Positions 49,747-57,646 of a DNA stretch of 64,000 nucleotides are shown piece by piece. The notes under the pieces are model-generated. The model was not told the DNA's origin. It searched no databases and was given only the letters and a program-made list of their open reading frames with translations. This DNA comes from Chlamydia felis Fe/C-56 (GTDB lineage: Bacteria; Chlamydiota; Chlamydiia; Chlamydiales; Chlamydiaceae). A program made the position numbers and the translations under genes. The DNA is taken from assembly GCF_000009945.1 (NCBI RefSeq), contig NC_007899.1, positions 558,001 through 622,000 of the forward strand, in the 5' to 3' direction. The first letter of the stretch is position 1. Each line of letters opens with the position of its first letter.

Positions 49747-50298
49747 ATGACCTCTGTAAGAAACGAAAATCCAGCCGATACCACGCTGTCGTCTCCTTTA
49801 TTAAATGCTAGTGATCTTTCATCGCAATTGGCTGCTCTTCAAGCAGGTCTAATGGGTCTACAGCAAACTTGGGGGGCACACCTCCCCGTTCTTCCTTCTG
49901 CCAGCAGCCAAGATCACAATTATCTCATGCGCATAATGCAGTCTCATATGGCAGCGACTTCTGGCACGGTTTCTGAATTAAGAACCGAGGTTACAGCAAT
50001 GAAGACAAGACTTCAGGGATTGTCCTCCCCTACTGGAGTATGTAGCGGTCCTATGGCCCTAGCTGCTTTCCTTCTAGCAATATCCTTTGTTGCTATTATT
50101 ATTATTGTTCTAGCTTCCCTAGGTCTTGCCGGTGTACTTCCCCAAGCCTCTGCTCTCTTAGTCAATACATCCAATACTATATGGGCTATTGTAAGCGCCT
50201 CTATAGTCGCTGTTATTTGCCTTGTTAGCGTACTTTGTGTGACCCTAATTCGACATCACAGGCCCCTGCCTATCGAAGTCGTGTCAACAGGAAATTAA
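49747..50298 (+). CDS. incC: Inclusion membrane protein C
   Basis: 183 residues. Seen: a helical N-terminus (SQLAALQAGLMGLQQTWG), a central helix (TVSELRTEVTAMKTRLQGL), and a bilobed hydrophobic domain at about 103-130 and 145-168, then a short tail. Order and size match IncC (CT233), cotranscribed with incB (48-base gap). IncC is needed for inclusion integrity in C. trachomatis. Confidence 0.87.
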   Translation: MTSVRNENPADTTLSSPLLNASDLSSQLAALQAGLMGLQQTWGAHLPVLPSASSQDHNYLMRIMQSHMAATSGTVSELRTEVTAMKTRLQGLSSPTGVCSGPMALAAFLLAISFVAIIIIVLASLGLAGVLPQASALLVNTSNTIWAIVSASIVAVICLVSVLCVTLIRHHRPLPIEVVSTGN

Positions 50299-50402
50299 AA
50301 ATAAAAGTATATAAAAAATTTATTATTCTTTAATCCCTCACACCCACATTGAAATTAATTAATTTTATCAGTTAATATATTATTTTCTTAGGTGGGTTTG
50401 TC

Positions 50403-53180
50403 ATGCGAAAAGCCCTTCGTTTGCTACTAAATTTACATCACGGGGAAGAGAGAAGAGCGTTTTTATTCCTGATTTTGGGATTAATCTGGGGTATTGGTTG
50501 CTACGGATCTCTTGCGTTAAGCGAAGGGCTTTTTCTAGAAAATGTAGGCACGGAAGGGCTCCCATCTTTTTATCTGGGATCATCGTCCATTCTGTGCCTC
50601 TTTTCCTCGCTAATTCTTTACAATTTGTTCAAAAAAAGAGTTTCACCAAAAACGCTATTTTTAATACCAATAACTAGCATGATTGCGTGTAACCTTTACC
50701 TCCTTTGTTACGCAGCAACGTGCGCAGAAATTCCACCTACACCACTACTTATTTATCGCATGTTATCTTGGAACTTAATCATACTAGCGTATACGAATTT
50801 CTGGGGATTCGTAGATCAGTTCTTTAACCTTCAGGATGCTAAAAGACATTTTAGCGTATTTAATGCTATCATATTTTTAGGAGATGCTATTGGTTCAGGA
50901 ATCGTTAATAGAATTCAATACATAGGAATCGAAAGAATTCTGATACTCCTTATAGTAATTCTACTATGCTGTTTCCCACTAGTGCACTATGTATCTAAAA
51001 CTCTAAAGGAACTTTCGGAAGATCATGACCACTTCTTAGATACGGGCCATCCCCCATCCATATCCAAAGCTTTTAAGCTTTGTCTAAAGGATAGTTACAC
51101 CTTTTACCTGCTATGTTTTTACTTTTTAATGCAACTGCTCGCTATAGCAACAGAGTTCAACTATTTAAAAATTTTCGAGGAGCACTTCGCTGATAAGAAT
51201 ACATACGAACTGACAGCTCATATAACCAAGTGGTCGTCGTGGATTTCTTTAACAAATATGTGTTTTGCTCTATTTGCCTATAGCAGAATTGTTAAAAATA
51301 TCGGCGTAAATAACATTATTCTCTTTGCTCCACTATGCTTCACCAGTCTTTTTCTCTGTTGGTCTTGCAAAACTTCAGTAGGAATTGCCACTATAGGTAT
51401 GGTAGCAAGGGAGGGTCTTACCTACGCCCTAGATGATAATAACTTGCAGCTGCTAATCTACGGTGTTCCCAATAGAATCCGAAACCAAATTAGAATAGGG
51501 ATCGAGTGTTTTATTGAACCCATAGGCATGTTCACATGGGCTCTCGTGTGTTTCACTACTTCCGCCCAATATAAAGTTTGTCTTATCATATCCATTATTA
51601 CGGTAGTTCTAGCCTATTTGTTGCGCTCATATTACGCCAAAGCTATTCTAAGAAATCTGTCTTCTCAAGCCATCTATCTGAAAAAGACCATGGTAGAATG
51701 GATAAAAGCTATGACTTTAAAGGAGAAAAGACAGACCGAGCTTCTACTACTTTCTCATCTAAAACATCAGCACGAAAGACATCAAATCTTGGCTTTCCAA
51801 CACTTACTTAATCTTGGCAGCCGTAGTGTTCTTCCTAGTTTATTATCCCATATGAATAAACTTAGCCTGCCCAGCAAGCTAAAAACTATGGAAATGTTAA
51901 AAAATAGTCTTTGGGCTAAGGATTTTCTTACTCTAGAGCTTTTGAAGCGATGGTCATCAACCACCCCTCATCCCTCAATAGCTACAGGAATACATCTCTA
52001 TTTTGCAAAACATGACTTATTAGAAATTTCTGATATCTCTGAAGATCTTTATGACGATCCCGGTGATAGACTTCTAGCAGCAATTCTTACTGTTCGTCGC
52101 CAGGAAATTACAGGACAATATCGTGATATTGCAGATTCACGACTCAAAGAATTGCTCTCTTCTCCAGATCTTCAAGTAGTATCCATAGGACTTTCTATTC
52201 TAACTCTAGAAAAAAATCCAGATAATTTCCCCTTCTTAATGGAGTTTTTGGATAACGCAAGTCATGAGATTTTTATTCAAACATGTAAAGCTCTACAGGC
52301 ATCAGTAAAAGCCTCTCATAAACCCTATTGCAAAAGACTGATACAAATTCTAAAACATCACGTTCATAACGAGGAAGCTTGCTATTATCTATTAAAAACC
52401 ATCGCAGTTATCTTAGACGTTTCATTAGTTAAAGAGTTCCTGATTACCACATCATTATTAAAAAGTTCCTCTAGGAAATACGCAGAGTCTATCATCTTAG
52501 ATCTTCCTAAAGAAACAGCTTCCTCACTTCTTCAGATTCTTTCTGATAATAACGTACACAATCGTTGTCGTATTCTTGCAGCAAAAGCTCTATGTAAAAT
52601 CGATAATAAACTATTTAAGAAGCACGCTTATAGAATTGTAAAAGCCAAAGCTTTGAAGGCTATTTTTTACGACTATCATAAAAATTATATTCAAAAATCC
52701 TATCCAAAGTACAATCTCAGCCTATTAGTTAATACTTTAGAATCCAATTATCAATCAGAAGTGAACTTCATGTTTGAATTCTTAGGAATTTTAGGCTCCA
52801 TAGAACACTCAGATATTCTTATAAGAGCTCTGACTGGGAAAAATAAAAAGGCAAAAGCTCAAGCTCTAGAATCTTTAGAAAAGAGCTGCGAAGACTACTT
52901 ATTTTCTCTGCTAGATCCTTTCATTAACGATACCGGCAATCGCAGTGAAAAATATTACTTAAAATGCGGGGTTATTCCTTTAACTTTAAAAGAGTTATTG
53001 AATATGATGGAAAACTCTCCATCATATTTAAGTAAACTTACATCCAGACAGCTAAAAGAAGAACTAGCAAGCTGTGATGCAGATTTTCAACCCACGCCAC
53101 CGTATTCGACTTTAGATGAAGAAAATGAAAATCATAATCAAAACGACTCTACAAGTCTAGTTCACTTCTTTACTATTTAG
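50403..53180 (+). CDS. ATP/ADP-translocase-like MFS protein with HEAT-repeat extension
   Basis: 925 residues. Seen: N-terminal half with about 10-12 membrane helices of the Tlc (nucleotide transporter) type (ICLFSSLILYNLFKKRVS-like loops, KASIEFNYLKIFEE-like in EFNYLKIFEE), then a soluble C-terminal half of helical repeats (LLLSHLKHQHERHQILAFQH, LAAILTVRRQEIT, ALKASVKASHK-type) that resemble HEAT repeats. The ATP/ADP exchanger signature residues cannot be checked here, so the substrate is open. The next gene is a cNMP-binding protein 14 bases on, as in C. trachomatis CT234-CT235. Confidence 0.8.
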   Translation: MRKALRLLLNLHHGEERRAFLFLILGLIWGIGCYGSLALSEGLFLENVGTEGLPSFYLGSSSILCLFSSLILYNLFKKRVSPKTLFLIPITSMIACNLYLLCYAATCAEIPPTPLLIYRMLSWNLIILAYTNFWGFVDQFFNLQDAKRHFSVFNAIIFLGDAIGSGIVNRIQYIGIERILILLIVILLCCFPLVHYVSKTLKELSEDHDHFLDTGHPPSISKAFKLCLKDSYTFYLLCFYFLMQLLAIATEFNYLKIFEEHFADKNTYELTAHITKWSSWISLTNMCFALFAYSRIVKNIGVNNIILFAPLCFTSLFLCWSCKTSVGIATIGMVAREGLTYALDDNNLQLLIYGVPNRIRNQIRIGIECFIEPIGMFTWALVCFTTSAQYKVCLIISIITVVLAYLLRSYYAKAILRNLSSQAIYLKKTMVEWIKAMTLKEKRQTELLLLSHLKHQHERHQILAFQHLLNLGSRSVLPSLLSHMNKLSLPSKLKTMEMLKNSLWAKDFLTLELLKRWSSTTPHPSIATGIHLYFAKHDLLEISDISEDLYDDPGDRLLAAILTVRRQEITGQYRDIADSRLKELLSSPDLQVVSIGLSILTLEKNPDNFPFLMEFLDNASHEIFIQTCKALQASVKASHKPYCKRLIQILKHHVHNEEACYYLLKTIAVILDVSLVKEFLITTSLLKSSSRKYAESIILDLPKETASSLLQILSDNNVHNRCRILAAKALCKIDNKLFKKHAYRIVKAKALKAIFYDYHKNYIQKSYPKYNLSLLVNTLESNYQSEVNFMFEFLGILGSIEHSDILIRALTGKNKKAKAQALESLEKSCEDYLFSLLDPFINDTGNRSEKYYLKCGVIPLTLKELLNMMENSPSYLSKLTSRQLKEELASCDADFQPTPPYSTLDEENENHNQNDSTSLVHFFTI

Positions 53181-53194
53181 CCAGGAGTCTCTTG

Positions 53195-53614
53195 ATGAAT
53201 CTAATAGACCGCGCTTTCCTTATAAAGAAAAATCCTATTTTCAACTCTTTAGATATGGATGTTCTCCTGGCTATTTCAGATAAAACTGAAGTTATGATTT
53301 TCAAGCCTGGGACAAAAATATTTTCTAAGGATGAACCAAGCTTTAGCCTATATATTATAGTAGAAGGCTATGTCAAAATTACGGATAATAATTCTTCCCT
53401 ATCCGTTACAATTTCATCACAAGAATGTTTTGGAGAAGAAAGCTTATTCAGCAATAAGCATCGAGAATATAACGCTGAGGCTATAACCCAAGTTCGAACT
53501 TTAATTTTAAGTAAGGGACAATTTCTTAGTATTGTTGAAGAGTGTCCTTCTGTAGCTCTGTCTCTTTTAGAACTCTACGCAAAGCAGATTAGTTTCAGAT
53601 ACCCTGTATCTTAA
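53195..53614 (+). CDS. Cyclic-nucleotide-binding domain protein (CT235)
   Basis: 139 residues; start ATG 53195 after AGGAG. Whole protein is one cNMP-binding domain: the phosphate-binding cassette CFGEESLFSNKHREYNAEA has the conserved Glu and the Arg nine residues later, but the following A-T is replaced by Y-N. Lacks a DNA-binding helix-turn-helix, so it is probably a regulatory subunit for the membrane protein upstream, with which it is coupled by a 14-base gap. Ligand may be a cyclic nucleotide or none. Confidence 0.8.
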   Translation: MNLIDRAFLIKKNPIFNSLDMDVLLAISDKTEVMIFKPGTKIFSKDEPSFSLYIIVEGYVKITDNNSSLSVTISSQECFGEESLFSNKHREYNAEAITQVRTLILSKGQFLSIVEECPSVALSLLELYAKQISFRYPVS

Positions 53615-53661
53615 ACCCGATTCTAAAAGAGAAACGTTTTATATAAGAATATAAAGAAAAC

Positions 53662-53710
53662 GGTGCGCTATTTTAGTGAAAAGATAATACACTAAGAAGA
53701 CAAACGCACC
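53662..53710. terminator. Composite hairpin between CT235-like gene and acpP
   Basis: An outer 6-bp GC-rich stem (GGTGCG at 53662-53667 with CGCACC at 53705-53710) encloses an inner 6-bp stem (TTAGTG with CACTAA). It lies between convergent genes. It probably acts as a bidirectional terminator; T-tracts are weak on both sides. Confidence 0.5.
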
Positions 53711-53727
53711 CCAAAAGGATAATAGAA

Positions 53728-53964
53728 CTACTCACCCTGACGTGTTTTAATATATGTGATAACGTCGCCTACAGTACGTAACTTCTCCGCATCTTGTTCT
53801 GAAATTTCAAAGTCAAACTTTTCTTCCAAAGTCATTATCAACTCTGTTAGGTCTAAACTATCAGCATTAAGGTCTTCGATAAATGAAGAATTCTCATTTA
53901 CTTCACTTGCATCTACGCCAAGCTGATCAACTATAATTAACTTTACATCATCTTCTAAACTCAT
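53728..53964 (-). CDS. acpP: Acyl carrier protein
   Basis: 78 residues. Carrier of growing acyl chains; the phosphopantetheine attaches to Ser36 in [10 protein letters not shown]. Acidic helices ([23 protein letters not shown]) are typical. Last gene of the fabH-fabD-fabG-acpP unit, 90 bases after fabG. C. trachomatis CT236. Confidence 0.97.
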   Translation of the reverse strand: MSLEDDVKLIIVDQLGVDASEVNENSSFIEDLNADSLDLTELIMTLEEKFDFEISEQDAEKLRTVGDVITYIKTRQGE

Positions 53965-54054
53965 TGCTATATCCTTTATGTTTTATCTAAATTTTCCTGA
54001 AAAAAGAAGGACAACCTGAATCTAATTTTTCAAGTTAGATCGTTTGTAACCTAT

Positions 54055-54801
54055 TTAGTGAGTCATACCCCCATCAACACTCAATACTTGAGAAGTTATA
54101 TAAGAAGATAAGGGAGAAGCCAAAAATAGCGCAACATTAGCAATTTCTTCAGGTAACCCCATCCTTCCCATAGGAACATTCTTTAACCACTCAGTTTTTA
54201 AATTATCATTTAACACCTTGGTCATATCGGTATCAATACATCCTGGGGCTATACAGTTCACTCGAATATTTCTAGCTGCCACTTCCTTTGCTAAAGCTCT
54301 ACTAAACCCTATAATACCCGCTTTTGCAGCTGCGTAGTTCGTTTGCCCAGGACTTCCCATTAAACCAACAACAGAACTAATGTTAATTATGGACCCCGAA
54401 CGAGCCTTAATCATAGAACGAATCACACTTGAACAGACATAGTATAGGGAATTTAAATTAGTATTAATAACAGAGGACCACTCTTCTTCAGACATACGCA
54501 TTAAAAGATTGTCACGAGTAATCCCAGCATTATTTACTAAAATATCAATATTACCATGTACAGAAATAAAATTCTGAACAGCATCTTTTACAGAATGATT
54601 ATCACCAACATCAACCTTAGCAAAAGTCGCAGATCTTCCTAATTTGGATAGCTCTTCAGCAGCCTGCTTGCCTCCTTCAGCATTTATCCCCCATATTTCA
54701 ACATCAGCACCTTGCTCAACAAAAAGCTTAGCTATGGCAAATCCTATGCCTCTAGATCCTCCCGTAACGATCGCTTTTTTCCCAAACAACACAGCATTCA
54801 T
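54055..54801 (-). CDS. fabG: 3-oxoacyl-ACP reductase
   Basis: 248 residues. NADPH-dependent reduction of 3-oxoacyl-ACP. Seen: TGGSRGIGFA at 13-22 (Rossmann), NNAGITRD near 90, catalytic Ser in INISSVVG, YxxxK as YAAAKAG, and GCIDTDM plus a final SVDGGMTH. Follows fabD by 2 bases. C. trachomatis CT237. Confidence 0.97.
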   Translation of the reverse strand: MNAVLFGKKAIVTGGSRGIGFAIAKLFVEQGADVEIWGINAEGGKQAAEELSKLGRSATFAKVDVGDNHSVKDAVQNFISVHGNIDILVNNAGITRDNLLMRMSEEEWSSVINTNLNSLYYVCSSVIRSMIKARSGSIINISSVVGLMGSPGQTNYAAAKAGIIGFSRALAKEVAARNIRVNCIAPGCIDTDMTKVLNDNLKTEWLKNVPMGRMGLPEEIANVALFLASPLSSYITSQVLSVDGGMTH

Positions 54802-54803
54802 AT

Positions 54804-55730
54804 CTATAGCTCCGTCAAAAAATTATTGATGCTTTCTACTGTCCCTAAACTCTTAATAGGTTTAGTTAACCCTATGGAACGATTTAATCCCGCAAGAACC
54901 TTTCCCGGGCCTATTTCTAAAAATTCATCAACTTCTAAATCCATCTTAGAACAACTTTGATACCATAAGGTAGGAGAGGTCATCTGCTTCACTAAACACT
55001 GACGAATTTCATCATTATTTATTAAAAAATCTGCCACGACATTAGAGACAAACGGGACTTCTGAATCATGCATGTCCAAATTATATAAATAAGAAGCCAA
55101 TTCATTTTCTGCCACCTGCATTAATGGCGTGTGAAAGGCTCCAAATACTTTTAATAAAATCGCTCTTTTCGCTCCTAAATCTGTAAATAATTTAACAGCT
55201 TCTTCTATTTTTTCTCTCAAACCAGCAATAACAAGTTGTTTAGGAGCATTGTAATTAGCAATCCAAATCCCCTCCCCTAAACTTTCTAGATTCTGTTCAA
55301 CAATATCGGCTGTTAATCCAAGAATCGCAGCCATCGCTCCGGGACTTTGTTGACAAGCCTGATTCATAAACTGAGCGCGTTTACTAATAATATTAAAACC
55401 ATCAATCGGAGAAATACGACCAGAAGCAACCAAAGCCGTATATTCCCCTAAGCTTAATCCAGAAACTGCTGCAGGGGTTATAGAAGTTCTTGAGACTAGA
55501 ATCTTCACTATAGCTAAACTATGTAAATATATAGCTAATTGACTGTATGCTGTTTCAAGAAGTTTCTCTTCCGGTCCTTCAAACATAATAGAAGACAGGG
55601 AAAAATTTAATGTTTCATCCGCCAAAGCAAACACCTCTGCAGCCTCAGGATAACTCTCAACTAAATCTTTACCCATACCAACATATTGACTACCTTGGCC
55701 AGGAAATAAGAACCCTATTTTTTTCTTCAT
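54804..55730 (-). CDS. fabD: Malonyl-CoA:ACP transacylase
   Basis: 308 residues. Seen: FPGQGSQYVGMG at 9-20, nucleophile Ser in GLSLGEYTALV near 95, the GAFHTPLM motif with the catalytic His near 201, and EIGPGKVLAGL. Transfers malonyl from CoA to ACP to feed FabH and the elongation enzymes. C. trachomatis CT238. Confidence 0.97.
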   Translation of the reverse strand: MKKKIGFLFPGQGSQYVGMGKDLVESYPEAAEVFALADETLNFSLSSIMFEGPEEKLLETAYSQLAIYLHSLAIVKILVSRTSITPAAVSGLSLGEYTALVASGRISPIDGFNIISKRAQFMNQACQQSPGAMAAILGLTADIVEQNLESLGEGIWIANYNAPKQLVIAGLREKIEEAVKLFTDLGAKRAILLKVFGAFHTPLMQVAENELASYLYNLDMHDSEVPFVSNVVADFLINNDEIRQCLVKQMTSPTLWYQSCSKMDLEVDEFLEIGPGKVLAGLNRSIGLTKPIKSLGTVESINNFLTEL

Positions 55731-55737
55731 TATTAAA

Positions 55738-56739
55738 CTAACCTTCTACCTGTTGTAAAACAACTGCTCCCCAAGATAATCCACCTCCAAACGCAACTAT
55801 AAGTAAATATTCTCCAGAATTAATTACATGTGATTGTAATAATTCATCTAGGGCGATGCACACAGAAGAAGCCGCCGTATTTCCATACTTTGATAAAGTT
55901 TTAAATACTTTAGCCTCATCGATTTCGAAACGCTTAGCTATTGCGTCAATAATTCTTTCATTAGCCTGGTGAGGAACTAACCAATCTATATCTTCTTCTG
56001 CTATCCCAGCATCAGAAATACATGCTTTAGCAGCAGACTCCATGCGTCTTACTGCATGCTTAAACACTTCTTTACCTTCCATAGAAATAAAATGCTTCCC
56101 AGCCTCTAGAGTCTCTAAAGAAGCAGGAAGACGACTGCCTCCGGCAGGAAGACTCAATAAATCCGATACACTGCCATCAGCTCCTAAATTCACATTAGTG
56201 ATTTCTAAAGCTCCAGGACGACTCTCTCCAACAACACAGGCTGCGCCTCCGTCACCAAAAAGAACACATGTATTTCTATCCTGATAGTTTACAAAAGAAG
56301 AAAGCTTATCTGCTGCAATCAGCAATACATTATTGTACATTCCAGATTCTACATAAGCCTTAGCCACTGACAAACCATATAAATAACCCGTGCAAGCAGC
56401 CATGCAATCAAATGCTGGGATTTCTTTTATTCCCAAATAAGCTTGAGCCAAAGCTGCGCTTGAAGGGAAAATATGATCGGGAGCCGAGGTAGAAAAAATA
56501 ATACATTCTATTTGGTCTTTAGTTAGACCTGCTTTTTCTATGGCCTTTTCAGCTGCTTTCGCTCCCATAATAGAGGTATACTCATCAGCAGCAGCAATAC
56601 GCCTTTCTTTAATTCCGGTTCTTGTTACTATCCATTCATCAGAAGTGTCAACCATCTGTTCTAGGTCAGAATTAGACAGGATTTTTTCAGGTAAATAAGA
56701 ACCCGTGGCCCAAATAGATGCTTTTCTTGTTTTTTTCAC
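55738..56739 (-). CDS. fabH: 3-oxoacyl-ACP synthase III
   Basis: About 333 residues; the start is uncertain (GTG 56739 chosen; a TTG lies two codons upstream). It condenses acetyl-CoA with malonyl-ACP to begin fatty acid synthesis. Seen: ATGSYLPEKILSN near the N-terminus, the catalytic triad Cys in AACTGYLYGLS, His in VPHQANERIID, and Asn in KYGNTAASS. The family starts near ATGSYLP, so either start gives a nearly full-length enzyme. First gene of the fabH-D-G-acpP cluster. C. trachomatis CT239. Confidence 0.95.
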   Translation of the reverse strand: MKKTRKASIWATGSYLPEKILSNSDLEQMVDTSDEWIVTRTGIKERRIAAADEYTSIMGAKAAEKAIEKAGLTKDQIECIIFSTSAPDHIFPSSAALAQAYLGIKEIPAFDCMAACTGYLYGLSVAKAYVESGMYNNVLLIAADKLSSFVNYQDRNTCVLFGDGGAACVVGESRPGALEITNVNLGADGSVSDLLSLPAGGSRLPASLETLEAGKHFISMEGKEVFKHAVRRMESAAKACISDAGIAEEDIDWLVPHQANERIIDAIAKRFEIDEAKVFKTLSKYGNTAASSVCIALDELLQSHVINSGEYLLIVAFGGGLSWGAVVLQQVEG

Positions 56740-56868
56740 ACACAACCATAAATAAAGAAAAAAGCTAGTATACTATTCAAAGAGTTTATACCCTAACTTT
56801 TATTTTAGGTATTTAGGCTCCTTCTGCAACTCTACAGCATAACAAAAAAAATATAGATAAGTTCTAAA

Positions 56869-57471
56869 ATGTTAAAGTATCCAGATTATCTATCCAAATT
56901 AATCTCTTTTCTTAGGAAACTTCCAGGAATAGGATTTAAAACAGCCGAAAAGTTGGCTTTTGAACTTTTAGACTGGGAGCAAGATCAATTAGAAGCATTG
57001 GGTAAAGCCTTTTCTGAATTATCTATAGCACGTAGTCACTGTCCCTGTTGTTTTTGCTTAAAAAATTTTCCAGAAAGTCAGTGCGAATTTTGTCAAAACA
57101 ACCGCGACACTTCCACATTATGTATCGTAGCCAGTCCTAAAGACATTTTTTCTTTAGAACGTTCTCAAGTTTTTAAAGGTCATTACTATGTCCTGGGGAC
57201 ATTGCTATCACCTTTAACAGGAAAACATATTGAAGAAGAAAGAATGCGGTTATTAAAACAACGCATAGAATTTTTAAACCCCAAAGAAATAATTCTAGCT
57301 CTGGATGCCACTTTGGAAGGAGATGCCACTGCTCTTTTTTTAAAACAAGAGTTAGCCTATTCCCTAGCTTCTATTTCACGTTTGGCTTTAGGTTTGCCAA
57401 TAGGATTGTCTTTTGATTATATAGACTCTGGAACTCTTGCTAGAGCATTTTCTGGAAGAAATCCATATTAA
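56869..57471 (+). CDS. recR: Recombination protein RecR
   Basis: 200 residues. Part of the RecFOR gap-repair pathway. Seen: N-terminal helix-hairpin-helix (LRKLPGIGFKTAEKLAFEL), zinc motif CPCCFCLKNFPESQCEFC near 54-72, TOPRIM region (CIVASPKDIFSLERS; HYYVLGTLLSPL) and the C-terminal Walker-like ALDATLEGDATALFL. Divergent from fabH. C. trachomatis CT240. Confidence 0.96.
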   Translation: MLKYPDYLSKLISFLRKLPGIGFKTAEKLAFELLDWEQDQLEALGKAFSELSIARSHCPCCFCLKNFPESQCEFCQNNRDTSTLCIVASPKDIFSLERSQVFKGHYYVLGTLLSPLTGKHIEEERMRLLKQRIEFLNPKEIILALDATLEGDATALFLKQELAYSLASISRLALGLPIGLSFDYIDSGTLARAFSGRNPY

Positions 57472-57646
57472 ACTTGAAATAAATTTTTTCTATTTTTAAT
57501 TTTTTTGGGGTTGTAAAAATATAAGCAATCTCTAGAAGCTCTGTCTATGTTCAAGATAGTAAGATCTTGTTAAAAAACATCCTACTCCTTATTTTTGTGC
57601 TTACTTCAAAAAACTAATTTTTCTGTCCTAGGGGAAATTCTTTCGA

